Shown here piece after piece: positions 36,445 through 46,408 of a DNA stretch of 64,000 nucleotides (positions within the stretch are counted from its first letter, which is position 1; each line of letters begins with the position of its first letter). Below the pieces are notes generated by a model. The model was not told the origin of the DNA and ran no database searches. It worked only from the letters and a program-made list of their open reading frames with translations. Where the stretch lies: assembly GCF_011387195.1 (NCBI RefSeq), contig NZ_CP046919.1:1896492-1960491 (forward strand), read 5' to 3'. The DNA is from Streptococcus ruminicola. GTDB lineage: Bacteria; Bacillota; Bacilli; Lactobacillales; Streptococcaceae. The position numbers and the translations under genes were made by a program.

Positions 36445-38248
36445 TTTCTAATTCCTCCTTAGATAATTGTGAGTAGGCAATTTCACGATAAACTTCATTA
36501 TTTGCAAGCAATTCTTCGTGAGTACCTTGACCAACTACTTTTCCTTCATCCAAGACTAAGATTTGATCGGCATCCATGATTGTTGAAATACGTTGGGCAA
36601 CAATCAACTTAGTCATGTCAGCTGTACGTTCTTTCAATTGAGAACGAAGGATTCGGTCAGTCTTATAATCAAGCGCTGAGAATGAATCATCAAAGATGAT
36701 AATTTCAGGTTTACGGGCAAGTGCACGCGCAATTGCCAAACGTTGTTTTTGACCACCTGAGAAGTTTTGACCACCTTGAGAGACTTGGGCTTTCAATTGA
36801 CCTTCTTTACTTTCAACGAAGTCTTTACCTTGTGCCAAATCAAGTGCTTCCCACATCTTGTCATCATCAAGCGGTGAACTATTGCTGTCACCCATGTCCA
36901 TATTTGAAGCAATGTCTCCACTAAAGAGCACAGCTTTTTGCGGAATGTAACCAATAATCTTGTGAAGGGTGTCATGATCGTAATCACGAACGTCAACACC
37001 GTCAACTTTGATTGTTCCTTCACTTGCATCATAAAAACGAGGAATCAAGTTTACCAATGTTGATTTACCTGAACCAGTTGATCCGATAAAGGCAACCGTA
37101 TCACCTGCTTTAGCTTTAAAGGAAACATGTTCCAAAACAGCTTCCGAATGATCGCTATATCGGAAAGACACATCATCAAATTCTACAGAACCTTTTTCGA
37201 CCGGCTGAACTTTACTTTCTTCAGGATAAATAACAGATGGTTTTGTATCTAAAACTTCATTGATACGACCAGCAGCAACAACTGCACGGGGAAGAATGAA
37301 GAAGACAATAATCATCATCATAAATCCAATGACCACCTGCATGGCATATGATGAATAAACCACCATATCTGAGAAGATATTAACTTTATCTTGCATAGCA
37401 CCAGCGATTTTAGTTGGATCTTTTGGAATAGCAATATCCTCAATCAAGAAGGCACCGATCCAATAAATGGCCAAAGTCATCCCGCTTGAAATACTTGTCA
37501 TAACTGGCGACATCAAAGCCATTGAACGGTTGATAAAGAGGTTAAAGTTTGTCACGTTATCATTAGCTTTAGCAAATTTACCATCTTGATAACTTTCAGC
37601 ATTGTAAGCACGAACAACACGAATACCTGTCAATGACTCACGTGTAATACTGTTCAATTTATCTGTTAATTTTTGAATCATGCGTTGTTTTGGCATTACC
37701 ATCATCAACAAGAAAATCAACATCAAAATCATGACAGCCACTGCTACAACCAGCACCATCAACCACTCATGGTTTTTATCAGCAATCTTCGTGATTGCCC
37801 AGATTGCCATAATGGGTCCTTTGGTAATAACTTGAAGTCCCATGGTAAAGACCAACTGAATTTGAGTAATGTCATTTGTTGTACGTGTCAAAAGACTTGG
37901 AATTGAAAATTTCTTGATTTCCGCATCCGAAAAGTCCAAAACACTATGGAAAATATCATCACGCAAACGCGTACTGAAACTTGCTGCGATGCGTGCGGCT
38001 AAGAATCCGACAACTACAGAGGCTGCAAAACTTCCTAAAGAAAGCAAGACCATACGCATACCTGGGGCATCTAGATTCCAAGCAAAAATATCTTTTGCTT
38101 TTGTTCCTTGAGTTGAGAGCAAGGATGTGATGTCAGACATGTAATCTGGAATTTTCAAATCCAAGAAAACATTCAAACACACAAATAAGACGGCAATAAT
38201 CATCATGATGATTTCTTTTGCCGTTAAACGTTTAAAAATTTTTAACAT
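36434..38248 (-). CDS. rcrP: ABC exporter subunit RcrP (degenerate ATPase site)
   Basis: This 604-residue half-transporter has membrane segments near 14-32, 65-85, 145-180 and 245-310. Walker A GSTGSGKST lies near 392. The residue after the Walker B Asp is Asp (IIIFDDSFSALD), and the H-loop reads LIVAQRIST with Gln instead of His. Both changes mark the non-hydrolytic site of heterodimeric exporters. It starts three bases after rcrR and overlaps rcrQ. Its partner supplies the canonical residues. Confidence 0.88.
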   Translation of the reverse strand: MLKIFKRLTAKEIIMMIIAVLFVCLNVFLDLKIPDYMSDITSLLSTQGTKAKDIFAWNLDAPGMRMVLLSLGSFAASVVVGFLAARIAASFSTRLRDDIFHSVLDFSDAEIKKFSIPSLLTRTTNDITQIQLVFTMGLQVITKGPIMAIWAITKIADKNHEWLMVLVVAVAVMILMLIFLLMMVMPKQRMIQKLTDKLNSITRESLTGIRVVRAYNAESYQDGKFAKANDNVTNFNLFINRSMALMSPVMTSISSGMTLAIYWIGAFLIEDIAIPKDPTKIAGAMQDKVNIFSDMVVYSSYAMQVVIGFMMMIIVFFILPRAVVAAGRINEVLDTKPSVIYPEESKVQPVEKGSVEFDDVSFRYSDHSEAVLEHVSFKAKAGDTVAFIGSTGSGKSTLVNLIPRFYDASEGTIKVDGVDVRDYDHDTLHKIIGYIPQKAVLFSGDIASNMDMGDSNSSPLDDDKMWEALDLAQGKDFVESKEGQLKAQVSQGGQNFSGGQKQRLAIARALARKPEIIIFDDSFSALDYKTDRILRSQLKERTADMTKLIVAQRISTIMDADQILVLDEGKVVGQGTHEELLANNEVYREIAYSQLSKEELENGK

Positions 38249-38251
38249 GCG

Positions 38252-38692
38252 TTACTCCTTGTTTTCTAAGTTTTTCAAAATGCGATCAAAGACACGACCA
38301 GAAATTTCTAGTTCTTCACGGCTAATACCATCAAAAATTTGTTTATGAATAGCAGTATGAAAAGCATCGATGTCTTTGGATTTTGCTTTGCCCAGCTCAG
38401 TCAAGACGACACGCTTATAACGCTTATCAACCTCTGACGGAACCACCTCAATAAAGCCATTCTTCTCCATTCGCTTAATCAAATTACTGGTCACAGATTT
38501 TGAAATCTTAAGCTTACGCTCAATGTCCTTGATGAAAACTTCCTTGTCTTCATTTTCACGTAAATAAAGAACTGCAAAACCCTGCGGACCAGCGAGATTT
38601 TCAACACCATGCTGCTCACCGAGCTCATGTACCCGATTCTCCATCAAATTAATAAAGTATCTAAATTGTGAAAACGGATCTTTGTCTCGCAT
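38252..38692 (-). CDS. rcrR: MarR-family regulator RcrR
   Basis: This 146-residue winged-helix repressor has the recognition region KLKISKSVTSNLIKRMEKNG near 66-85 and the wing VDKRYKRVVLTELGK. It is the first gene of rcrR-rcrP-rcrQ and is separated from rcrP by three bases. A palindromic site sits inside its own promoter, consistent with autorepression as reported for S. mutans RcrR. GAGGAAAAA precedes the start. Confidence 0.9.
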   Translation of the reverse strand: MRDKDPFSQFRYFINLMENRVHELGEQHGVENLAGPQGFAVLYLRENEDKEVFIKDIERKLKISKSVTSNLIKRMEKNGFIEVVPSEVDKRYKRVVLTELGKAKSKDIDAFHTAIHKQIFDGISREELEISGRVFDRILKNLENKE

Positions 38693-38740
38693 TTTTTCCT
38701 CACTTTCTGAAATTTTTCAAGATTTATTCTTGTAAAATAC

Positions 38741-38785
38741 ATTGTAGTTCTTATGAGAACTAATGTCAAGAAAAAAGTTCTCATG
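38741..38785 (-). promoter_or_regulatory. rcr promoter with RcrR-type operators
   Basis: On the minus strand TTGACA (38769-38764) and TACAAT (38746-38741) are 17 bases apart. The 18-bp palindrome TAGTTCT-TATG-AGAACTA (38745-38762) fills the spacer. A second partial copy, AGTTCTCATG, lies at 38776-38785 just upstream of -35. The layout fits repression by a MarR dimer. Confidence 0.82.
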
Positions 38786-38835
38786 GTAATTATTTTTTAA
38801 CCAGTAAAAAAAGAAAAGCTGCACTAACAACTTTT

Positions 38836-39246
38836 CTAGATGATAATACCTTCTAAGTGGTCTAGTTCATGCTGACAGATTTGTGCTGCTAAACCAGTTA
38901 ATGTTAAGCTTTGTTTATTCCAATTCTTGTCCATAAAAGTAACATCGATTTTTTGGTAACGTCGTGTTGGACGAGACCCTAAAAGTGATAGACAAGACTC
39001 TTCAGTGTCAAAAGGAAGAGATTTGTTCGTCAGAACTGGATTAAACATCACCAAATCTGCCAAGCCCATATTGACAATAATCACGCGTTTTTTAACACCA
39101 ATCATATTCGCTGCCATTCCAATGCAATTAGCACGATTCGCATTTAAGGTATCCTGCAAATCTTGGGCTAGATACAAATCCTCTTTTGTAGCTTCTTGCG
39201 ATTTTTGCGCCAAGAAAAAGGTATCTTTTACAATTTCTTTAATCAT
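38836..39246 (-). CDS. Peptide deformylase-like protein with altered active site
   Basis: This 136-residue protein has the deformylase metal ligands C85 (EESCLSL) and H126/H130 in QHELDH, with E127. Motif I reads GMAANMIG at 43-50, so the conserved Gln that stabilises the formyl group is Met48. It is also shorter than the main streptococcal deformylase of about 200 residues. It may be a weak deformylase or have a different role; the housekeeping enzyme is probably elsewhere. Its start overlaps the end of the GNAT gene by four bases. Confidence 0.82.
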   Translation of the reverse strand: MIKEIVKDTFFLAQKSQEATKEDLYLAQDLQDTLNANRANCIGMAANMIGVKKRVIIVNMGLADLVMFNPVLTNKSLPFDTEESCLSLLGSRPTRRYQKIDVTFMDKNWNKQSLTLTGLAAQICQHELDHLEGIII

Positions 39247-39752
39247 GATTTCTCCAAAAATAATTCCATAATGTCAAAATCGATAGACTTGCCATCAATT
39301 TCCATAAAGCCTTCAAAGGTTCCAATCCTACGAAAACCTAAACTTTCATAGAGGTGAATAGCTCCCTTATTATCCGTACGAACCTCAAGTGAGAGAATTT
39401 TAAGACCTGATTGTCGACTAAGATCGATTAAGCGTGTTAAGAGTTTACGCCCAATGCCTTTATTCCAATAGGCTTTTTTAACTGCAATTCCAATTTCTGC
39501 ACGGTGTGACAAACGTTTTTTTCGAAAACTTCTACAATTACAACTTCCAACAATTTGACCGTTTTCTTCTGCTAATAAAAAATATGACATCTTGTCATTT
39601 TGAAATTTTGCTAAGATTTTCTCTTCCTCAGCAACAGAAAGTCCCATCCCTTCACTGCCATAAGAAAGATTATCTGTCTCTGAACCAACCTGATTACAAA
39701 ATTCAAGCAGATTTTTAGCATCTTTAACAGTTACTTCTCTCACTTCAATCAT
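39243..39752 (-). CDS. GNAT-family N-acetyltransferase
   Basis: This 169-residue protein has the acetyl-CoA binding region GIAVKKAYWNKGIGRKLLTR near 88-107 and a C-terminal NKGAIHLYESLGFRRIGTFE near 128-147. Both are typical of the RimI/PhnO-like GNAT fold. The acceptor is unknown. It is co-transcribed with the deformylase-like gene, so a link to N-terminal processing is possible but only inferred from position. Confidence 0.85.
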   Translation of the reverse strand: MIEVREVTVKDAKNLLEFCNQVGSETDNLSYGSEGMGLSVAEEEKILAKFQNDKMSYFLLAEENGQIVGSCNCRSFRKKRLSHRAEIGIAVKKAYWNKGIGRKLLTRLIDLSRQSGLKILSLEVRTDNKGAIHLYESLGFRRIGTFEGFMEIDGKSIDFDIMELFLEKS

Positions 39753-39807
39753 AAGAAGACCTCTCTTTCGATAGAAATATTATAGCAAATTTTTCAAGCA
39801 ACCAAAA

Positions 39808-39827
39808 GAGCCCACCTAGGTGAGCTC
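39808..39827 (-). terminator. Terminator of gdhA
   Basis: GAGCCCACCT/AGGTGAGCTC is a 10-bp inverted repeat with one mismatch. On the minus strand it is followed by TTTT, about 80 bases after the gdhA stop. Confidence 0.6.
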
Positions 39828-39908
39828 GATTCGGTTATTTGATATTAGAGAATTAATTTAAGACAAAATGGCTTGTTGAATCCGTCTGTACGGTTCTAAG
39901 GTAATATG

Positions 39909-41389
<1,481 letters not shown>

Positions 41390-41493
41390 TCTTATGTTAC
41401 TTAGGTTTTTCTAACTCTCTAAGCTATAACTTCTAACAATCTTTTTTTCGTGATTTATGGTATGATTAAGGTGACAATATAGGAGGTAGCATT

Positions 41494-41991
41494 ATGAAAG
41501 GTTTATCACTTTGGTCAGGGATTATCGCCCTACTTATCGGACTTTTTCTCTTTATTCATCCCTTCACGACTACAGCCATGATTGGTTGGATTATCGCCAT
41601 TATTATTTTCTTGTCTGGCTTCACAAGTCTCTTTATGTATTCAAGTAGCGTTAATCGTTCGCTTTGGTACTTGCTACAAGGTATCTTGTCCATTGTTTTT
41701 GGAATCATCCTGCTATCAAGCTCTGTTATGTCTCTATCAAGTGCAGTCATGACCATCGCTGCTTATTGGATTTTAATTAGTGGTATCTTACGTTTGATTG
41801 GTGGTTTTCAAATGAAAAAAGCTGGATTCTTTGATGCCAATCGTTTCTTAAGTTCAGCAGTTCTCGCCATTCTTCTGGGATTATTCCTCCTATTTAATCC
41901 AACTTTGTCAGCTATCTTTGTCGGTCGTTTGGCTGGTCTTCTTCTAATGGCTGTCGGCGTTTCCGGTATTAGTTTTTCATTTAAATTATAA
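41494..41991 (+). CDS. HdeD/DUF308 family membrane protein
   Basis: This 165-residue protein has six hydrophobic segments arranged as a repeated two-segment unit, typical of DUF308 (HdeD-like) proteins. The repeats begin SGIIALLIGLFLFIHPFTTT near 8-27 and, less exactly, near 60 and 118 (LGLFLLFNPT). HdeD is linked to acid resistance in enterobacteria, but function in streptococci is unknown. AGGAGGTAG precedes the start. It is a single gene, convergent with queF. Confidence 0.85.
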   Translation: MKGLSLWSGIIALLIGLFLFIHPFTTTAMIGWIIAIIIFLSGFTSLFMYSSSVNRSLWYLLQGILSIVFGIILLSSSVMSLSSAVMTIAAYWILISGILRLIGGFQMKKAGFFDANRFLSSAVLAILLGLFLLFNPTLSAIFVGRLAGLLLMAVGVSGISFSFKL

Positions 41992-41998
41992 TCAACAA

Positions 41999-42022
41999 AA
42001 CCCTCGGAAAAATCCGAGGGTT
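41999..42022. terminator. Bidirectional terminator between the DUF308 gene and queF
   Basis: AACCCTCGGA, loop AAAA, TCCGAGGGTT, followed by T on the plus strand and A-rich on the left, so it serves both convergent genes. Confidence 0.92.
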
Positions 42023-42027
42023 ATTTT

Positions 42028-42519
42028 TTAACGATTATCAATGGTTTCTGGATACAAATCATGGTTCATCAAGCGATAATCTGCCATTTTTTCATACTTG
42101 GTACCAGGTTTGCCGTAGTTAAAATACGGATCAATTGATAAGCCACCACGTGGAGTGAATTTTCCCCAAACCTCAAGATAACGTGGTTGAAGTAAATTAA
42201 TCAAGTCTTTACCAATGGTATTGATACAATTTTCATGAAAATCACCGTGATTACGGTAGCTAAATAGATAAAGTTTCAATGATTTTGATTCGACACACAG
42301 TTTATCAGGAATATATGAGAGATAAATTGTTGCAAAATCTGGCTGACCTGTAATCGGACATAGTGAGGTAAACTCAGGACAATTGAATTTAATAAAGTAA
42401 TCATTATCGATATGACGGTTATCAAATGATTCAAGAATACTTGGATCATAATCATATTTATACTTGGTATTTTGATTTCCCAGCAGGGTCAAATCTTTCA
42501 TTTCATCTGTTCTTGTCAT
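42028..42519 (-). CDS. queF: NADPH-dependent preQ0 reductase
   Basis: This 163-residue enzyme reduces 7-cyano-7-deazaguanine to preQ1. The catalytic Cys is in [14 protein letters not shown] near 50-63, followed by the QueF motif [20 protein letters not shown] near 77-96. It is the short single-domain type (like YkvM). AAAAGGAG precedes the start. It lies 148 bases after queE, the only loose spacing in the queCDEF cluster. Confidence 0.95.
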   Translation of the reverse strand: MTRTDEMKDLTLLGNQNTKYKYDYDPSILESFDNRHIDNDYFIKFNCPEFTSLCPITGQPDFATIYLSYIPDKLCVESKSLKLYLFSYRNHGDFHENCINTIGKDLINLLQPRYLEVWGKFTPRGGLSIDPYFNYGKPGTKYEKMADYRLMNHDLYPETIDNR

Positions 42520-42667
42520 TAAAATCTCCTTTTTAATTCCATTTTATTATCAAATATCAGTGTAATTGTGACAAAGGCTGTCCGCTTTGCCACTTGAATC
42601 GGTTATAGTGCTCTCCCAAAATCAGCGCAAGCAATTAAGCTGCGCTTTATTCATTTAAATCTCCATT
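42520..42667 (-). other. queE-queF spacer with a 10-codon frame
   Basis: The 148-base spacer contains, on the minus strand, a ten-codon frame (42654-42622) with a GGAG site at the right distance. It also has a hairpin GTGGCAAAG / CTTTGTCAC with one mismatch near 42575. No terminator T run follows, so queF can still be read from the operon. The short frame may be chance. Confidence 0.25.
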
Positions 42668-43381
42668 TTAAACGCCACGTTTATTGTCATAAAGTAATGT
42701 ATGCAGTTGTGGCAAAACTCGCACACTTTTCCATTCTGAATCAGCTGCCACTGTTTCCCAAAGCTGACGCAGACGATTAAGCTGTGCTTCTACAATATTT
42801 CCAGAAGCATGTGGTTCAGGATTTCCAGCCGATAAATACAAAACATCAGGCTGATAACGTTTTTGAATCATTTTAGCAAATGTTAAATCCTCATCATTAA
42901 AGACAGGAATTTTAAAAGTGACTTGGCCTTTATCCAACTGAGACACAATAAAATCAAGTGTTTCAAAATTCACACTCATCTGACTTGATGGTGGTTTGGG
43001 ACTAAGCGTCACCTGATCAATATCTTTTAGCCAAGTCTGCCAACGAGACCCTTGTGTTTCAATCCCCAGTGTCACACCACGCGTTTTTAACTTAGCAACC
43101 AATTCCCCCATATTAGCTCCTAAAAGACAGGGATTACCACCTGACAAAGTTACATAGTCATAAGCTCCCAACTTATCTAGCTCTGCAATAATTTCATCAG
43201 CGGTCATACGTTTTGGCTTTTCTGAACCATCCCAAGTAAAGGCCGAGTCACACCAAGCACAGTGATAATCACAACCAGCCGTTCTGACAAACATGGTCTT
43301 TTGACCAATGGCACGTCCTTCTCCTTGAAAAGTTGGTCCAAAAATTTCTAGCACAGGAATCATTAGTGGGCGTTTAGTCAT
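42668..43381 (-). CDS. queE: 7-carboxy-7-deazaguanine synthase
   Basis: This 237-residue radical SAM enzyme contracts 6-carboxytetrahydropterin to 7-carboxy-7-deazaguanine. The iron-sulfur motif is C-x3-C-x2-C in GCDYHCAWCD near 36-45. Preceding it is GPTFQGEGRAIGQKTMFVR near 14-32, and the GGNPC block for SAM binding is near 80-84. It overlaps queD by eight bases. The product is converted to preQ0 by QueC in the same operon. Confidence 0.95.
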   Translation of the reverse strand: MTKRPLMIPVLEIFGPTFQGEGRAIGQKTMFVRTAGCDYHCAWCDSAFTWDGSEKPKRMTADEIIAELDKLGAYDYVTLSGGNPCLLGANMGELVAKLKTRGVTLGIETQGSRWQTWLKDIDQVTLSPKPPSSQMSVNFETLDFIVSQLDKGQVTFKIPVFNDEDLTFAKMIQKRYQPDVLYLSAGNPEPHASGNIVEAQLNRLRQLWETVAADSEWKSVRVLPQLHTLLYDNKRGV

Positions 43382-43820
43382 CTAAAAGCCACTCCCTTCT
43401 GAACTCAGCATATGAACTTGGTGTCTCATACAAACGGACATATTCTACTCTAATTTCACGTTCCTTTGGCAAATGCTTCGCTACCTGCTCAAAAATCCAA
43501 TAAACCATATTTTCAGCCGTTGTATTCATATAAGGCAAGCTTTCATTAAGGTAACGATGGTCCAAATGCGGCTCCAAATGTTCTTTATAAATCTGCTTAA
43601 TATCTCCAAAATCAACTGCCATTGCGCGATCATCAAGCATGCCAGAAACAGCAATCTGCAAACGATAAGTGTGCCCGTGAAGTGCTTTACATTTACCATC
43701 ATAATTAAACAAATGATGAGCAGCATCAAAAGTAAATTCTTTTGAAACCATAACACGACGATGACAATAAACTAAAGACTCACCTGTTGGTTTTTTTAGT
43801 TCTTTTGGTACTGAAAACAT
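43374..43820 (-). CDS. queD: 6-carboxytetrahydropterin synthase
   Basis: This 148-residue PTPS-fold enzyme makes 6-carboxytetrahydropterin from dihydroneopterin triphosphate. Zinc ligands are in FDAAHHLF (about 34-36) and LHGHTYRL (about 48-50), with the catalytic Cys in DGKCKALH. Catalytic His and Glu lie near the DHRYLNE and EYVRLYETPSS blocks. It has an N-terminal extension of about 25 residues before the usual VSKEFTFDAAHH start, so an internal start (MVSKEF) is possible. It overlaps queC by one base. Confidence 0.94.
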   Translation of the reverse strand: MFSVPKELKKPTGESLVYCHRRVMVSKEFTFDAAHHLFNYDGKCKALHGHTYRLQIAVSGMLDDRAMAVDFGDIKQIYKEHLEPHLDHRYLNESLPYMNTTAENMVYWIFEQVAKHLPKEREIRVEYVRLYETPSSYAEFRREWLLDD

Positions 43821-44470
43821 TATTTCCCTCTTCTAGCTAAATATTTTTCCAGACCAGCTTGACGAAGTTTACAAGCAGGACACTCTCCACAACCGCTCCC
43901 TTTAATGCCATTATAGCAAGTCAAAGTATTTTCACGAACATAATCAAATTTTCCAAGTTGATCGGCCAACTCCCAAGTTTCAGACTTATCAAGCCACATC
44001 AATGGTGTATGAATCACAAAATTGTAATCCATAGCAAGATTTAAAGTGACATTTAGTGATTTGACAAAAGCGTCCCGACAATCAGGATATCCTGAGAAGT
44101 CTGTTTCACACACCCCAGTAATAATATCTGTAATACCAAGACGTTTTGCTAGCACCGCAGCAAATGATAAGAACAAATGATTGCGTCCATCAACAAAAGT
44201 ATTTGGCAAATCATCATCAGGATTTTCAATCTTAATATCACGTGTCAATGCATTTTCAGTTAATTGACCTAGCAATGACATATCAAGCAAGTGATTTTTA
44301 ACACCTTGCTCAGCAGCAATATTTTTGGCAACTTCGATTTCAAGACTGTGACGTTGACCATAATTAAAAGTCACTGTTTCGACATGTTCATAATGCTCTA
44401 AAGCCCAAAATAGGCAAGTTGTGGAATCTTGTCCGCCACTAAAGACGACAAGTGCTGATTGACGTTTCAT
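43820..44470 (-). CDS. queC: 7-cyano-7-deazaguanine synthase
   Basis: This 216-residue ligase makes preQ0 from 7-carboxy-7-deazaguanine, ammonia and ATP. The PP-loop [14 protein letters not shown] lies at 8-21, and the zinc site is C-x8-C-x2-C-x2-C in the C-terminal [17 protein letters not shown] near 188-204. It is the first gene of queC-queD-queE-queF and is preceded by a terminator-containing leader. Confidence 0.95.
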   Translation of the reverse strand: MKRQSALVVFSGGQDSTTCLFWALEHYEHVETVTFNYGQRHSLEIEVAKNIAAEQGVKNHLLDMSLLGQLTENALTRDIKIENPDDDLPNTFVDGRNHLFLSFAAVLAKRLGITDIITGVCETDFSGYPDCRDAFVKSLNVTLNLAMDYNFVIHTPLMWLDKSETWELADQLGKFDYVRENTLTCYNGIKGSGCGECPACKLRQAGLEKYLARRGK

Positions 44471-44500
44471 TTCAATATCTCTTTTCTAAGATATCTGGGC

Positions 44501-44588
44501 AAAGAAAAAGCCCCTATGGGAATCCACAGGGGCGCTAATTTCAGTCATTAGGCTGGTTTTTTTTAGCGATGGCTTTTCCCAAACATCG
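44501..44588 (-). promoter_or_regulatory. Candidate preQ1 (class I-like) riboswitch with intrinsic terminator
   Basis: On the minus strand CGATG (44588-44584) and CATCG (44571-44567) form a 5-bp stem closing a 12-base loop. An A-rich tail CTAAAAAAAACCAG follows. Loop TTGG can pair with tail CCAG to make the H-type pseudoknot of preQ1-I aptamers, and a C sits directly before the second stem strand, like the ligand-pairing C. A strong terminator (stem 44510-44533, then T run) follows before queC. The loop sequence does not match the common consensus closely, so the class is uncertain. Confidence 0.6.
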
Positions 44589-44604
44589 TTATTATTACTT
44601 AATA

Positions 44605-44633
44605 ATCATATCATCTTTATGAAAGATATTCAA
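44605..44633 (-). promoter_or_regulatory. Promoter of queCDEF
   Basis: On the minus strand TTGAAT (44633-44628) and TATGAT (44610-44605) are 17 bases apart. Transcription would begin about ten bases before the aptamer stem. It lies right after the stop of the preceding ABC exporter gene. Confidence 0.85.
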
Positions 44634-44636
44634 TGG

Positions 44637-46406
44637 CTAATTGTTTTTAGCAAATTGACTATTATATAAATCGTAATAGAAACCTTTAGCGGCTAGAAGG
44701 CTTTCATGGTTTCCTTGCTCAACAATCTGACCATTGTTAAGCACCAAGATTTTATCAGCATCTTGAATGGTTGACAAGCGGTGCGCAATCACAAAGCTTG
44801 TGCGACCTTCCATCAATTTCTCCATAGCCTTTTGAATCAAGAGTTCTAGACGTGTATCAACGGATGAAGTTGCTTCATCCAAAATCAAGATCTTAGGATC
44901 AGCTAACAAAGCACGTGCAATGGTCAAGAGTTGTTTTTGACCAAGTGAGACATTACTTGATTCTTGGTTCATTTCCATGTTGTAGCCGCCTGGAAGAGTG
45001 CGGATAAAGTGATCAACATTAGCAGCTTTTGCTGCTGCCACAATTTCCTCATCTGTCGCATCCAAATTCCCAAAACGAAGGTTTTCTTTGATACTTGCTT
45101 CATAAAGCCAAGCATCTTGTAAGACCATTCCAAATTGTTTGCGATAATCTTGGCGTGACAAATTACGAATATCGTGACCATCGACCTTAATGCAACCATC
45201 CGTTACATCGTAAAATCGCATCAAAAGATTAATCAGCGTTGTCTTACCAGCACCGGTTGGTCCAACAATGGCAACCATTTCACCAGGTTTAACCTCTAAG
45301 TTAAAGTTACGAATCAATGGTTTATCAGCAACATATTGGAAAGAAACATTTTCAAAGGTTACTTGACCAGACAAGTCATGTTCTAGTTTTTCAGTTACTT
45401 GTGCTGCTTCTTCTGGCTCATCAAGAACTTCAAAAATACGGTCAAGTGATGATTTAGCACTTTGAAGCACACTAGCCAATTGAGTAATAGTTTGAACCGG
45501 TTGACTCACTTGCCATACGTATTGAACAAAAGCTTGCATATTACCAACAGTCAGTTGACCTGAAAGAACTTGTAAAGCACCCAAAACCGCAATAATCAAG
45601 TAAGCCATATCCGAAATCGCACTTAAAACTGGCATCATAATCCCAGAAATAAAGCTTGCTTTAAATCCAACTTCTTGCAAATTTTGAGTAATCTCACGGA
45701 ACTCTTGGCTAGAAATGTCTTCACGACCATAAAGTTTAATGACATTAAAACCAGATAGATTTTCTTGAACAAAACCATTCATATCCCCAAGAGCGTCAGC
45801 TTGTTCCTTAAAGTAAGGTTGCGATTTGCCCAAGATAAATTTGGCACTGAAGTAAGTGATTGGAATAATCGCAATCACGACCAAAGCAAGTCGCCAATTA
45901 AGATAAAGCACCATGCAAATAACCAAAGTAATGGTTGTGAAAGCTTCAATGATTCGAAGGAAACTTTGTTGAAGCGCATTTGACACTGTTTCAACATCTG
46001 ATGTAAAACGTCCCAAGACGTTCCCAAATTGCTGACTGTCGAAGTAAGAAACTGGAATCTTATTAATTTTTTCACTTAAATCACGACGCAAATCATGAAT
46101 AGTCTTTTGCACCGCTTTGGTAATGAAAAAGTTTGAACCATAACTACTTAGCTCATAACCCATTCCGCGAACAAAGTAAAGCACCAAAATAATGGCAATA
46201 TAAGAAATATTAATGTGTGCCCCAGCCACACCATGAGCCATATCCAAAAGATTCGACGTCAATTCAGTGATAGCAAGACCAAGCACAAATGGTTCAAGTA
46301 CACTCATGACACTGCTAAAGATTTTTAGAAAAATAGCTAAGAAAAGCGCACCTTTATATTGTCGGAGATAATCCCATAAACGTAGAAAAACATTTCGTTT
46401 TGACAT
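44637..46406 (-). CDS. ABC exporter half-transporter (canonical ATPase site)
   Basis: This 589-residue subunit has six membrane segments, Walker A GPTGAGKTT near 383, signature VSLGQKQ near 489, Walker B with catalytic Glu ILILDEATSSVD near 506-517 and H-loop VIAHRLST near 538-545. It is a paralog of RcrQ and starts two bases after its partner. The pair resembles heterodimeric multidrug exporters of the PatAB/SatAB kind. Substrate cannot be told from sequence. Confidence 0.88.
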   Translation of the reverse strand: MSKRNVFLRLWDYLRQYKGALFLAIFLKIFSSVMSVLEPFVLGLAITELTSNLLDMAHGVAGAHINISYIAIILVLYFVRGMGYELSSYGSNFFITKAVQKTIHDLRRDLSEKINKIPVSYFDSQQFGNVLGRFTSDVETVSNALQQSFLRIIEAFTTITLVICMVLYLNWRLALVVIAIIPITYFSAKFILGKSQPYFKEQADALGDMNGFVQENLSGFNVIKLYGREDISSQEFREITQNLQEVGFKASFISGIMMPVLSAISDMAYLIIAVLGALQVLSGQLTVGNMQAFVQYVWQVSQPVQTITQLASVLQSAKSSLDRIFEVLDEPEEAAQVTEKLEHDLSGQVTFENVSFQYVADKPLIRNFNLEVKPGEMVAIVGPTGAGKTTLINLLMRFYDVTDGCIKVDGHDIRNLSRQDYRKQFGMVLQDAWLYEASIKENLRFGNLDATDEEIVAAAKAANVDHFIRTLPGGYNMEMNQESSNVSLGQKQLLTIARALLADPKILILDEATSSVDTRLELLIQKAMEKLMEGRTSFVIAHRLSTIQDADKILVLNNGQIVEQGNHESLLAAKGFYYDLYNSQFAKNN

Positions 46407-46408
46407 TC

